This document shows positions 17,697 to 25,704 of a stretch of 64,000 bases of DNA, piece after piece. The stretch covers positions 2,380,735 through 2,444,734 of the forward strand of contig CP053449.1 of assembly GCA_013285465.1 (NCBI GenBank). The letters are read 5' to 3'. Below the pieces are notes generated by a model. The model did no database searches and was not told the DNA's origin. It worked only from the letters and a program-made list of their open reading frames with translations. Position numbers and translations under genes: made by a program. The stretch's first letter is position 1, and every line of letters begins with the position of its first letter. Source of the DNA: Pseudomonadota bacterium. GTDB taxonomy: Bacteria; Pseudomonadota; Alphaproteobacteria; Micavibrionales; CSBR16-224.

Positions 17697-18035
17697 TTAA
17701 AGAATATCGTAAAGTTTTTCAGGCGGGCGGCAGATCAAAGCGCCTTTTTCCGTGATGACGATCGGACGTTCGATCAGAACCGGATTATTGACAATCTCTT
17801 TCACCAGCGTTTCATCCGTGACGGCGCCCAGATCAATATCCAGCGCCCCTGCTTCTTTTTTACGCACGATATCGCGTGCAGGCAGGTTCAGTTTTTTCAG
17901 CAGCTCGCGGATTATCTCCGCCGTCAACGGCGTTTTCAGATATTCGATGATTTCAGGTTCTTTTCCTTCTTTGCGCAGAAGTTCCAGCGCCTGCCGCGAT
18001 TTACTGCAGCGCGGATTATGATAGATTTTAATCAC
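17697..18035 (-). CDS. arsC: Glutaredoxin-type arsenate reductase
   Basis: Reduces arsenate to arsenite using glutathione/glutaredoxin. 112 residues, thioredoxin fold. The catalytic Cys lies in NPRCSKSRQAL (residue 9), and the anion-binding arginines are in the IVRKKE and NPVLIERPIVI segments. It starts with GTG, and the start overlaps the stop of the ankyrin gene by four bases (GTGA), so translation is probably coupled to it. No arsR or arsB is in the window, so a role in arsenic detoxification rests on family membership. Confidence 0.9.
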   Translation of the reverse strand: MIKIYHNPRCSKSRQALELLRKEGKEPEIIEYLKTPLTAEIIRELLKKLNLPARDIVRKKEAGALDIDLGAVTDETLVKEIVNNPVLIERPIVITEKGALICRPPEKLYDIL

Positions 18036-19894
18036 CGGCCAAAACCTCCGAAACGGGGGCGGCCGCCGCGTCTGAAATTATCATCATTCATGGCGGCACC
18101 GGGCGGAATATTGTTGTTCGGCGCATCCTTATCATCGACATATTTCGGTGAAATACCCTGTTTTTTACGCTCTTCAAAGGCTTCAATCACCTTCATCATA
18201 TCGTCATTATAGGTCTGACGCGCATGCGTATAGGCCGAACCGCCATAATTGTCCTGATGGTGCGGATCCGCACCATATTCCAAAAGCAGTTCGACATTCT
18301 CGGCATTGCGCGACCGCACGGCCGCCTGCAGCGGCGTGACACCGCTGTGGTCAACCATATCGACACGCATTCCAGCATCCAGCAATTTCTTTAAAACGGA
18401 TTTATGTGCGCCATGCGCCTCCGCCGCCATATGTAGCAGAGAATCATACTGCCCGTCCTTGCCGGATTGTTTTACCGGATCAGCACCGTGTTCCATCAAC
18501 CAGTCAAACATTTTGAAATCCGGCTGATAGGAACGCAAAGTATTGTGCAGCACGCCGCGCCCCTGATTATCAAGCGCGTTCACATCCGCACCGGCTTTCA
18601 CCAGCGCTTTGACATTTTCCTCAACATAGTAACCGCCCGTCATCGCATTCAACAGCGGTGTACGTCCGTTCTGGTCTTTCTGATTCGGATCGGCACCGCC
18701 ATCAATCAGTTTCTTGACGATTCCCGGTTCCAGATCACGCGAAATAAAGAACAGCGCATTCTGTTTTTCACGATTCAGCGCCTTCGGATCCGCGCCGGCC
18801 TCCAGCAATGCCGTTGCAACCGCGCTATGGCCGTATTGCATCGCCCGCATTAAAGGTGTGGAACCGTCGGTTCCCGGTGCGTTGACATTCGGCCCGTATT
18901 CCATCAATACCGGAAACAGCTCGCTCAACTGATAGGAAATCGCTTCTTCAAGCGCCGAGCAGCCTTCATAAACAATATCCGCACCGCGATCCAGCAGCGT
19001 CCGGACAATTTCTTCATGCTCGCCGCTGACAGCCAGCGCCAAAGGCGTTTTGCCGGATTTATCCTGTGCATTGATATTCGCGCCCATATCCAGCATTTTC
19101 CGCACGGCGGAAATCTGTTTTTTGGACACCGCCTCATGCAAGGCCGTACGTTTATTGTCCATCTCCTGATGATCCAGCTTTTTCACGGCTTCGGTCGTCA
19201 GCAGAAAATCGAGTACGCGTTCATCCTTATTATACAAAGACAGGTGAAACACCGTTTCGCTTTTATTCGTGGTCGACAGCAAATCAACGCGGTGATGCGT
19301 GAATTCCTGTACAACGGTGAAATTATTTCCGCGCACCGCATCATGGAAGGGACGTACACCGGTATGATCGGGCTTATCCGCATTCTTTGTCAGTTTCAAC
19401 AGAAAGGATACGACATCAATTCCATGCGAAGAGGCGCCATGATGCAGAGCGCGGCGCCCGCGTTTATCCGCAGCATCAGGATCTGCGCCTTGCTTTACCA
19501 GCCAGGCGGCAAAACGCAGATTCGGCTTTTCATCTTTTCCGTCCACCGGATCAAACATACGCAGAAACGGCGTTTGTCCCGTGCGGTCACGGCTGTCAAT
19601 GGGGATATCTTTTGCCTGCAGCGCTTTTACCAGATCGCGGTCGCGCTTTTCGACGGCGTAATGCATCAGATTACGGCCCTGCTGGTCAACCGTTTTCAGG
19701 TTAACATTCTCTTTATCCAGCATTTTCAATACAAATTCGCGATGACCGTCAAGAAGCGCCTGCATCAGTTTTGTCCGGCCGTTCGGCTTCAAAAACTCGT
19801 TGGGTGCGTCCCGCACCTCATGCAGTTTGTCCTTGGTGATGTGAATGTCCTCAGGTGCAGGTCTTTGCGCCTGTCTGTTAAAGTAAGGAGCCAT
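18032..19894 (-). CDS. Long ankyrin-repeat protein
   Basis: About 620 residues from the ATG at 19894; the frame is open to a GTG at 19936, but the ATG has the better purine-rich leader AAAGGTGG. From about residue 40 to 600 it is almost entirely ankyrin repeats (typical units: GRTPLLNAM, GKTPLALAVSGEHEEIVRTLLDRGADI, GVTPLQAAVRSRNAENVELLLEYGADP), roughly 15 units. The tail is Gly/Arg-rich (FRRGGRPRFGGFGR). No signal peptide. Ankyrin proteins mediate protein-protein contacts and in host-associated alphaproteobacteria are often secreted effectors; secretion is not shown here. Coupled to arsC by a GTGA overlap. Confidence 0.88.
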   Translation of the reverse strand: MAPYFNRQAQRPAPEDIHITKDKLHEVRDAPNEFLKPNGRTKLMQALLDGHREFVLKMLDKENVNLKTVDQQGRNLMHYAVEKRDRDLVKALQAKDIPIDSRDRTGQTPFLRMFDPVDGKDEKPNLRFAAWLVKQGADPDAADKRGRRALHHGASSHGIDVVSFLLKLTKNADKPDHTGVRPFHDAVRGNNFTVVQEFTHHRVDLLSTTNKSETVFHLSLYNKDERVLDFLLTTEAVKKLDHQEMDNKRTALHEAVSKKQISAVRKMLDMGANINAQDKSGKTPLALAVSGEHEEIVRTLLDRGADIVYEGCSALEEAISYQLSELFPVLMEYGPNVNAPGTDGSTPLMRAMQYGHSAVATALLEAGADPKALNREKQNALFFISRDLEPGIVKKLIDGGADPNQKDQNGRTPLLNAMTGGYYVEENVKALVKAGADVNALDNQGRGVLHNTLRSYQPDFKMFDWLMEHGADPVKQSGKDGQYDSLLHMAAEAHGAHKSVLKKLLDAGMRVDMVDHSGVTPLQAAVRSRNAENVELLLEYGADPHHQDNYGGSAYTHARQTYNDDMMKVIEAFEERKKQGISPKYVDDKDAPNNNIPPGAAMNDDNFRRGGRPRFGGFGR

Positions 19895-20024
19895 TTTTCC
19901 ACCTTTTCGCAATATATGGTCTAAAAGTTTCGGCACAAGGCTATCATAATTTTATGGTTATGCCTATATAAGAAAAAAAATTTCAATATGTCCGCGTGCA
20001 ACAATGTGATATTGTCACCGATTC

Positions 20025-20053
20025 TTGACTTACCGGCCATGTTTGCTTATTTA
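20025..20053 (+). promoter_or_regulatory. Promoter of the interrupted tRNA-Arg gene
   Basis: TTGACT at 20025-20030 and TATTTA at 20048-20053, 17 bases apart, with the tRNA 5' end 17 bases further on. It would now transcribe only the 5' half of the broken tRNA and then run into the island against the leftward operon. Confidence 0.6.
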
Positions 20054-20069
20054 AAAACTGTATTTTTCA

Positions 20070-20109
20070 GCTCCCGTAGCTCATCAGGATAGAGCGCAAG
20101 ATTCCTAAT
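20070..20109 (+). pseudogene. 5' half of host tRNA-Arg(CCU), interrupted in the anticodon loop
   Basis: The sequence contains the acceptor strand GCTCCCG, TA, a D arm GCTC...GAGC, the anticodon stem CAAGA and loop TTCCTAA with anticodon CCT at 20104-20106. It then diverges from any tRNA. Joined to the 3' half at 24928-24974 it gives a perfect tRNA: acceptor GCTCCCG/CGGGAGC, anticodon stem CAAGA/TCTTG, T stem ACAGG/CCTGT, and an encoded CCA. Anticodon and partners are read directly from the sequence. Confidence 0.92.
20100..20109 (+). repeat. attL-like core repeat GATTCCTAAT
   Basis: Ten bases identical to 24928-24937. They cover the anticodon loop and adjacent stem bases of tRNA-Arg. The bases before and after differ between the two copies, as expected for left and right junctions of an integrated element. 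Confidence 0.85.
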
Positions 20110-20159
20110 TACATACCACTACCCGTAATGTAGGCTAGCGGCTGTCTGGTAAAACTCTT

Positions 20160-20624
20160 TTAAGGGGAAGCGGCGGCTTTATTCCTGAACGCGGAATGAC
20201 ATTCCACTGTTTTAACAATCATGGCGTGATATGTGTCCAATATAGGTTTCATCTCTTGCTTTGCAGCGACTACAGCCAACTCTGCGGCAAGATTATGCAC
20301 CGCCAGATCACAAGCTTTAAATGCTTCCGCATCTTCTCCCAGTATAGAAAATATACGTTCCAGCTCCGCCTTAGAGGGCGGTGGATGATTTGTAATATGC
20401 TTGGCACTTTGTTCGATTGCCGTGTAATCCTGCAGAATTATCGCAGCTGTCATTTTCTCCAATTCCACACCCAAACTCCGCATAACTTCTTTCATCGTCA
20501 TTTGACTTGCACTTACATGACTGTGATGGTCGTGATGCCCCTCCGCAGCATAAGCGGTGTTTACAAAATAGGCCAATAACATGCTGACAGCCATTCCGGT
20601 CAACCCAATCTTAATGATTCTCAT
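20160..20624 (-). CDS. His-rich periplasmic protein, cytochrome c'-like without heme motif
   Basis: About 154 residues from the ATG at 20624, chosen because AGGAGG lies about seven bases upstream and the N terminus is then a good signal peptide (cleavage near AYA). The mature protein starts with a metal-binding-like cluster EGHHDHHSH. A four-helix pattern ending in KTVECHSAFR follows. The last segment recalls the CxxCH heme site of cytochrome c'/c556, but the first Cys is replaced (V-E-C-H), so covalent heme binding through two Cys is not possible. It is the last gene of the export operon, 17 bases after the ATPase stop. A periplasmic metal- or substrate-binding accessory role is inferred. 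Confidence 0.65.
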   Translation of the reverse strand: MRIIKIGLTGMAVSMLLAYFVNTAYAAEGHHDHHSHVSASQMTMKEVMRSLGVELEKMTAAIILQDYTAIEQSAKHITNHPPPSKAELERIFSILGEDAEAFKACDLAVHNLAAELAVVAAKQEMKPILDTYHAMIVKTVECHSAFRNKAAASP

Positions 20625-20640
20625 AATTTCTCCTCCTACT

Positions 20641-21366
20641 CTATGTTTCAAGTTCCAGATTACCGTCACGCAAATGAAAAATATGGTCAAAACGATCATA
20701 TATTTTCTCATCATGTGTCACCGCCAAGATAGCGGCATCCTGTTCGGCGGCGACTTTCCGTAGCAAATCCATCACAATACCAGCGCGTTCCGAATCCAGT
20801 GCCGCTGTCGGCTCATCTGCGAGAATAATACGCGGACGATTAGCTAAAGCGCGTGCAATGGCAACCCTTTGCGCTTCTCCCCCTGATAACTTAGCCGGGA
20901 AAGAATTCTTACGGTGATCGACTTCAAGATAACACAGAAGCTCAAGAGCCCGTTTTTCCGCTTCAACCTTGTCGTAGCCCGCCAATTCCAGAACAAGGCC
21001 GACATTATCCTGCGCAGTTAAAAATGGTAGCAAATTATGGAACTGGAAGATAAAGCCGATTTTTTCCAATCGTAAAGCCCGTAAATCAGGACGCAACCAT
21101 CGCCTATCATAAACAACCTCACCATCCAGAACCATGTATCCTTCATTTGGTTCCAGGATACAGCCGATAACATTCAGTAACGTCGTTTTCCCTGATCCGC
21201 TCGGCCCCAGCAAAGCAACAACCTGCCCTGACGATACCTCAATATCTATGTGCCGAAGGGCATCAACACGCGCCTCGCCCTCACCGAAATGCTTACTAAT
21301 TCCACGCAAGTAAACAAGAGCGGATGATTTCTCCTCAGCAGAATTTATGATCTTTTTCGTAGACAT
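20641..21366 (-). CDS. ABC transporter ATPase, LolD/MacB/DevA type
   Basis: 241 residues, one nucleotide-binding domain. Walker A GPSGSGKTTLLN is near residue 55, signature LSGGEAQRVAIARAL near 161, Walker B RIILADEPTAALD near 181, and the switch His in AVTHDEK near 218. It powers the FtsX-type permease encoded immediately upstream (stop and start codons are adjacent). Together with the HlyD protein it should form a tripartite exporter of the MacAB/DevBCA style, spanning the inner membrane and reaching into the periplasm. Substrate unknown. Confidence 0.92.
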   Translation of the reverse strand: MSTKKIINSAEEKSSALVYLRGISKHFGEGEARVDALRHIDIEVSSGQVVALLGPSGSGKTTLLNVIGCILEPNEGYMVLDGEVVYDRRWLRPDLRALRLEKIGFIFQFHNLLPFLTAQDNVGLVLELAGYDKVEAEKRALELLCYLEVDHRKNSFPAKLSGGEAQRVAIARALANRPRIILADEPTAALDSERAGIVMDLLRKVAAEQDAAILAVTHDEKIYDRFDHIFHLRDGNLELET

Positions 21367-22506
21367 TTATCCACCGAGTGCTGTTGCTGGGTCAACTTTA
21401 AGTGCAAGTCTTACTCCGAGACCACTGGAAAGAATACAGACGATAATGACGGCAACAGCCAGTAACAAACCGTCATCAGGCTGCAGAACCACACGCCGGG
21501 GGAAATACTCTTTGAGACTAATAATTAACAGAGCTCCCATACCAAAACCTATAACGCCCATTGCCAGTGCTTGTTGCACAATCAACCCTATAATCGTCCT
21601 GTCAGGTGCGCCAATTAATTTAAGTGTGGCAATTTCACGAATTTTATCCGTCGTCATGGTGTAGATAATTAAAGAGATAATAACCGCTGAAACAATCAGA
21701 AGAATGGCGGTAAAAAGGCCAATTTGTTTTCGTGCCTTATCCACAACCGAACGGATCAGAATATTCTCCTGCTCCTGTTGAGATGTGGCGGATAAATGTT
21801 TCCAACGCTCTACCGTATTCACAACGTTACCCACGTCTATTTGTGGCTTTAAGCGCGCCACTACAGTATTGACTGTATCCATATCCATGCTGTTTGGTAC
21901 ATTTCCACGGGCAACCTCACGCCTGGCGGCGGGTGGTGCCAGCTCAAACTGTAATTCCTGTGAATCAAGTAACGTCATATAAACAACCGGATCGCCACCG
22001 GATGAAACCTGACCATCCGTAAGGCCTACAACAGTAAAATAATGCTCGCCAATCCGGACGCGCTCACCAAGCATTAATTTGGATCGGCGATCCGCGATTA
22101 TTTCGTAATGGCTGCGCACAATAGCTCTGCCCGCCACAATTTTATCGGGCCCACCAGGTCTGTTCAGCTCATAACCCACAACATATAAACGTAATCTTTC
22201 GGAGCCGCGATGCGTTTCGATGGATTGATAGGTAACAGAACCGGCAATAGAAACACCGTGCAATCGCGCCACAGCTTCACGCGTATCGCCGGGAATACGT
22301 GAGGATTCTGCAAACGGTCCCCTTGTGCCTGATTCAACCACCCAGATATCAGCAGCCGGTGTCTGTGCTAACGTCAACGCATCATTAACCAGCCCTCTGT
22401 AGATACCGATCATTGACAGAACAACTCCCAACAGAAGGCTTAATCCTGCACAGGTCAGTATAAAACGTCCCAAACTATGCCGGACATCATGATAAGCCAA
22501 ATTCAT
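21367..22506 (-). CDS. ABC transporter permease, FtsX/DevC type
   Basis: 379 residues. An N-terminal transmembrane helix (about 12-34), a large periplasmic domain (about 40-255, MacB-PCD-like), then three C-terminal helices (about 262-285, 312-335, 345-365) with the cytoplasmic KIREIATLKLIGAP loop typical of FtsX-domain permeases. This is the architecture of MacB-like mechanotransmission exporters split into permease and ATPase. It lies between the HlyD gene (1 base before) and the ATPase gene (0 bases after), a tight operon. Confidence 0.9.
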   Translation of the reverse strand: MNLAYHDVRHSLGRFILTCAGLSLLLGVVLSMIGIYRGLVNDALTLAQTPAADIWVVESGTRGPFAESSRIPGDTREAVARLHGVSIAGSVTYQSIETHRGSERLRLYVVGYELNRPGGPDKIVAGRAIVRSHYEIIADRRSKLMLGERVRIGEHYFTVVGLTDGQVSSGGDPVVYMTLLDSQELQFELAPPAARREVARGNVPNSMDMDTVNTVVARLKPQIDVGNVVNTVERWKHLSATSQQEQENILIRSVVDKARKQIGLFTAILLIVSAVIISLIIYTMTTDKIREIATLKLIGAPDRTIIGLIVQQALAMGVIGFGMGALLIISLKEYFPRRVVLQPDDGLLLAVAVIIVCILSSGLGVRLALKVDPATALGG

Positions 22507-22507
22507 C

Positions 22508-23665
22508 TTATCGCTCTTTCTTTATGATTACCCGGCGGTTCTCACGTAATCCGGGCAGATGTGTGGCAACAATAGCAGCATCAGCATCTATACCTCCGGT
22601 TATTTCCAAATGCCCATCAAGTGTTTTATGCCCAAATACGACGGAAATGCGATGCAGACGATTTTTCTGTATAACCCAGATATCTCCGCCCGTACCGTCA
22701 AATTGTTCGACCGCCGTTTCAGGTACAAGAAGAGGTTGCTCCAATGTCGCCGTATGTATAAAGATCTCTGCTTGCTCACCAAGGTAAAAATCCTTGGGAC
22801 AGTCGCTACACGAGACATAGACGCGTCTTTCTTCGCTAACCCGATCACTCTCAATATCAATACGCGTAACTTTTCCGTCGAACTCTTTATGCGGCAAAGA
22901 GCGCAAACGCACACGCACGGATTGTCCGACAAGTATGCCTCCGGCGCGCGCCTCATCTATATATCCCAGCACCCACACTGTGCGCGGATCAACAAGCGTA
23001 AACACGGGGTCACCAGCAGAAATGACTGTTCCGAGCTCCTTGCGTCTTTCCACGACAAGTGCGTCATATGGCGCCTTTAAGACATGATGATCCAGAAGCG
23101 TCTTTTCAAGCTCGTATTGAGACTGTGCTTCAGCAAGCTCGGCCTTTGCCAGTGCAACATCATTACGGGCAATCTCCACTTCTGCAGTGGCAACTTCTTC
23201 ATTCAGCTGTTTTTGCTCAGCCTCTTCTTCCCCGATACTCCCGCGCGGGAGCAATACTTTGGCTCTTTGATTACTGATTCTGTGGAAGTCCAAAATCGCT
23301 TTTAGTTTCGGGATCGTTGTTTGCGCCTTTTTTAATCTTGCCTCTGCAGCTTCAACTGCCGCCGCCGCCCGCATTGTTTTTGCTTGCTGTTCCGCGCTAT
23401 GTAGCTGTGCAAGTACTGATCCTTCTTTAACGCTATCCCCATAATCCGCATCCAGCTCGACCAGTGCGGCTCCGACCTCAAATCCAATTCGTGAGATTGT
23501 TTTAGCTTCAACAGAGCCCAACCCGTAGACTTCTACCGTTACATTTTCATGAAGCGGCATGACATCAATGATCAACGGTTTGTTTTGGACAAAAGAAATC
23601 CCAGCAACAGCAAGGGCTGCAATAACAATCAAAATAAGGACACTTTTCCGATTACCTTTGCTCAT
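22508..23665 (-). CDS. HlyD/MacA-type periplasmic adaptor
   Basis: 385 residues. An N-terminal membrane anchor (about 8-25), a lipoyl half-motif near 60-85, a long alpha-hairpin (about 95-200) rich in Ala/Glu/Lys, the second lipoyl half (VLKAPYDALVVERRKELGTVISAGDPVFTLVD), then beta-barrel and membrane-proximal domains. An unusual CSDCPKDFYLGEQAEIFI segment with a Cys-x2-Cys pair lies near 286. It links the ABC permease to an outer-membrane channel that is not encoded here. Its start overlaps the TetR stop as ATGA. Confidence 0.9.
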   Translation of the reverse strand: MSKGNRKSVLILIVIAALAVAGISFVQNKPLIIDVMPLHENVTVEVYGLGSVEAKTISRIGFEVGAALVELDADYGDSVKEGSVLAQLHSAEQQAKTMRAAAAVEAAEARLKKAQTTIPKLKAILDFHRISNQRAKVLLPRGSIGEEEAEQKQLNEEVATAEVEIARNDVALAKAELAEAQSQYELEKTLLDHHVLKAPYDALVVERRKELGTVISAGDPVFTLVDPRTVWVLGYIDEARAGGILVGQSVRVRLRSLPHKEFDGKVTRIDIESDRVSEERRVYVSCSDCPKDFYLGEQAEIFIHTATLEQPLLVPETAVEQFDGTGGDIWVIQKNRLHRISVVFGHKTLDGHLEITGGIDADAAIVATHLPGLRENRRVIIKKER

Positions 23666-24303
23666 ATCTCATCCCCACTCAAAGATGCGTCTGCGTTCAG
23701 AAAAACGTTAATCTGTATAGAAAACAGCCGCTTTCCTTCATCAACAAGGTGAAAATTTTTATCGCTTACCGACCACCGGACCGCCAGCCCCTGTATAAAA
23801 CCCATAACAAGATAGGCACAATCGGCGGCTTGTACATCGCGACGAAAAGAGCCGTTTTCCTGCCCCGCAACAATTATATTTACAATGTGCTTATGTAGCG
23901 TATGCATGATTTTCAGAAAAGCTTGGCGCAGTCCTCTGTTACCGGCATGCAATTCACGGGAAAACAGAATACTGGGGATCGCAGGAACGCTCTGAATAAT
24001 CCGTAGTTGCGTCAATACCAGTGCCTGTAATTTCTCGACTTCATCTCTTTCAGAATTCAGCGCCCGCTTCCATTTTTTTTTCATTGCTTCTTCTATATGA
24101 GACGCCACAGCAAGCCAAAGCAAATTCATGCCTGAAAAATGACGAAAAATAGCCGGTTGGCTGATACCAATATCCCGGGCAACCATCGCAGCCGACAACC
24201 TGTCCGGCCCAACTTTCTCAGCCAGTTTTAAAGTTGTTAAAACAATTTCCTGCTTACGCAGTTCTGCCGTTTTACGCTCAGCTATATCTTTCTTTACTGT
24301 CAT
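23662..24303 (-). CDS. TetR-family transcriptional regulator of the export operon
   Basis: 213 residues. The N-terminal helix-turn-helix (about 25-70) reads AEKVGPDRLSAAMVARDIGISQPAIFRHF, the usual TetR layout. A helical ligand-binding and dimer domain follows. It is the first gene of the operon and overlaps the HlyD gene by four bases. Immediately upstream is a 30-base palindrome lying over the -10 region, so it very likely represses its own operon until a ligand, perhaps the exported compound, is present. Confidence 0.9.
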   Translation of the reverse strand: MTVKKDIAERKTAELRKQEIVLTTLKLAEKVGPDRLSAAMVARDIGISQPAIFRHFSGMNLLWLAVASHIEEAMKKKWKRALNSERDEVEKLQALVLTQLRIIQSVPAIPSILFSRELHAGNRGLRQAFLKIMHTLHKHIVNIIVAGQENGSFRRDVQAADCAYLVMGFIQGLAVRWSVSDKNFHLVDEGKRLFSIQINVFLNADASLSGDEI

Positions 24304-24322
24304 TTGTAGACATGGCCTTTTT

Positions 24323-24352
24323 GCTAAGTTAGTTACTAATTACTAACTTAGC
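24323..24352. promoter_or_regulatory. TetR operator palindrome
   Basis: Perfect 11-bp inverted repeat GCTAAGTTAGT / ACTAACTTAGC separated by eight bases, 20 bases before the TetR start. It covers the predicted -10 box of the minus-strand promoter, as expected for an autorepressed TetR operon. Confidence 0.8.
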
Positions 24353-24373
24353 ACGGCTTCCATAAAAAGTCAA
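24345..24373 (-). promoter_or_regulatory. Sigma70-type promoter of the TetR-ABC operon
   Basis: On the minus strand TTGACT (24373-24368) and TAAGTT (24350-24345) are 17 bases apart. The -10 hexamer sits inside the operator palindrome. Confidence 0.65.
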
Positions 24374-24704
24374 GTCACAGTGGACTCCTATCATTACCTA
24401 GAACCATACAAAGACGTCCGGAAGTTATCCATCCATTACATAGACATAACTCAGCCACTATAAAGGATTCCAATTATTGTGATTTCATATTTTAACATGA
24501 CGAGGTTATTTTATGGACAGGCTTTAACCTCTACATATATTCCATTACTAAAACTTAAATCAGCATATACTCTTGTTCTGGTACAGTGGTGCTTCGGAGA
24601 ATAATTTAGCCAATGAGCCGGCTACTTAAGAATCATTTTGTCTGCCCTGACAGCAGCTTATCTCATCCACTGTGATGGCGTTCCGTTCAAAACGATCATT
24701 TCCT
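24374..24704. other. AT-rich island spacer with no gene recognised
   Basis: About 330 bases between the operon promoter and the tRNA promoter. No reading frame, RNA fold or remnant of an integrase could be recognised by eye; it is the most likely place for a decayed recombinase gene or attachment-arm sites. Confidence 0.5.
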
Positions 24705-24732
24705 TTGAAAATTTCTTTATAGAGAGTATTAT
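24705..24732 (+). promoter_or_regulatory. Promoter of the island tRNA-Arg
   Basis: TTGAAA at 24705-24710 and TATTAT at 24727-24732 with 16 bases between, ending 18 bases before the tRNA 5' end. Confidence 0.6.
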
Positions 24733-24750
24733 ACTGCGATAGGCTAATTT

Positions 24751-24827
<77 letters not shown>

Positions 24828-24849
24828 CACTCCTCAGAATCGCAAGAAT

Positions 24850-24873
24850 TTACACACTTTCTTACACACTTTC
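24850..24873. repeat. Tandem 12-base repeat TTACACACTTTC x2
   Basis: Two perfect head-to-tail copies, 22 bases after the island tRNA and about 55 bases before the right junction. The position suits recombinase arm-binding sites, but that is inference. Confidence 0.7.
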
Positions 24874-24927
24874 ACAAGTTTTAAAAAATTATCTTATGAA
24901 TTCATAATTTTGCATGTAGCGCTCATT

Positions 24928-24937
24928 GATTCCTAAT
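24928..24937 (+). repeat. attR-like core repeat GATTCCTAAT
   Basis: Second copy of the ten-base core; from here on the sequence continues as the host tRNA 3' half. The base before the core and those after it differ from the left copy. Confidence 0.85.
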
Positions 24938-24974
24938 CTTGAGGTAACAGGTTCGAGCCCTGTCGGGAGCGCCA
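24928..24974 (+). pseudogene. 3' half of host tRNA-Arg(CCU)
   Basis: Contains anticodon loop, stem strand TCTTG, variable loop, T arm ACAGGTTCGAGCCCTGT, acceptor strand CGGGAGC, discriminator G and CCA. It pairs perfectly with the 5' half at 20070-20109 and has no promoter or 5' partner in place here. Confidence 0.92.
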
Positions 24975-25109
24975 CCGCCCTTCCTGTCCGTATTTTTACT
25001 TTTTATTAATATTTCATCTGCTAGAATAATATAGTGTGCATATAGATCATAACCTGTGCATCACATGATTTAACCTTATTACCATATAACGAATAGGAGG
25101 CATAACGCT

Positions 25110-25529
25110 ATGACATCCAAGAAACCACAACTTAGTCATAAACTTGCGGCTGGTCTTTTTGCCGGTATGGCTGTTGCACCGCTTATGTCCACCAAAGCTT
25201 TCGCTTTGGCGGCACCCGGCGTCGCAACACAGGATTTCACAACAACAACTGATGCTATTACGACATCCGCATCTAAAATTCCGAACCTTATCTCTACCGT
25301 TGCGTTCATCGCCGGTATCGGTATGGCCATCGCGGGTGTTTTCAAAATTAAAGCGCATGTGGACAACCCGGCGCAGGCTCCGCTTAAAGACGGTCTGATC
25401 CGTCTTGCCGTCGGTGGTGCTCTGCTCGCGTTCCCGCTCTTGACCAACTTGATGGTCTCTCTGATCGGTCAGGACAACGCGTCCGCTCACCTTGTACACA
25501 CGCAAATGGGTAACGTTACATATCCGTAA
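25110..25529 (+). CDS. IcmD/DotP-like small membrane protein (type IVB secretion family)
   Basis: 139 residues. N-terminal signal-like segment to about residue 33 (AFA), then two hydrophobic helices (about 58-80 and 97-119). They bracket the conserved-looking loop KIKAHVDNPAQAPLKDG, which closely resembles the FKAHKDNPTQ loop of IcmD/DotP of Dot/Icm-type secretion systems and their conjugative relatives. The C terminus reads HLVHTQMGNVTYP; residues 127-136 are identical to a segment of the VWA protein at 11608. A strong AGGAGG site precedes the ATG and a strong terminator follows, so it is a single-gene unit. No other secretion-system gene is in the window. Confidence 0.7.
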   Translation: MTSKKPQLSHKLAAGLFAGMAVAPLMSTKAFALAAPGVATQDFTTTTDAITTSASKIPNLISTVAFIAGIGMAIAGVFKIKAHVDNPAQAPLKDGLIRLAVGGALLAFPLLTNLMVSLIGQDNASAHLVHTQMGNVTYP

Positions 25530-25553
25530 GCGATATATACAGAAATACAATGG

Positions 25554-25586
25554 ACAGGCCCGGCTTTTGCCGGGCCTGTTTTTTTA
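25554..25586 (+). terminator. Rho-independent terminator
   Basis: Perfect 11-bp stem ACAGGCCCGGC / GCCGGGCCTGT with a TTTT loop, followed by a run of T, 24 bases after the IcmD-like gene. Confidence 0.93.
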
Positions 25587-25704
25587 TCTATCCCGCCATT
25601 CCCGCGCAAAAGCGGCACGGTATATTAGATAATTGTTAACGGCAAAGCGTTATAATAAACAGGACTTGGTCGCTCAAATACATTTTTACTTGAAGTATAT
25701 TATT

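Noticed and set aside
17697-18035. An arsenic-resistance operon around arsC
   Set aside because: Its only coupled neighbour is an ankyrin protein; no arsR, arsB, acr3 or arsH is present.
24374-24704. Degraded integrase gene in the island spacer
   Set aside because: No frame with recombinase-like residues (R...HxxR...Y) could be seen on either strand; a profile search would be needed.
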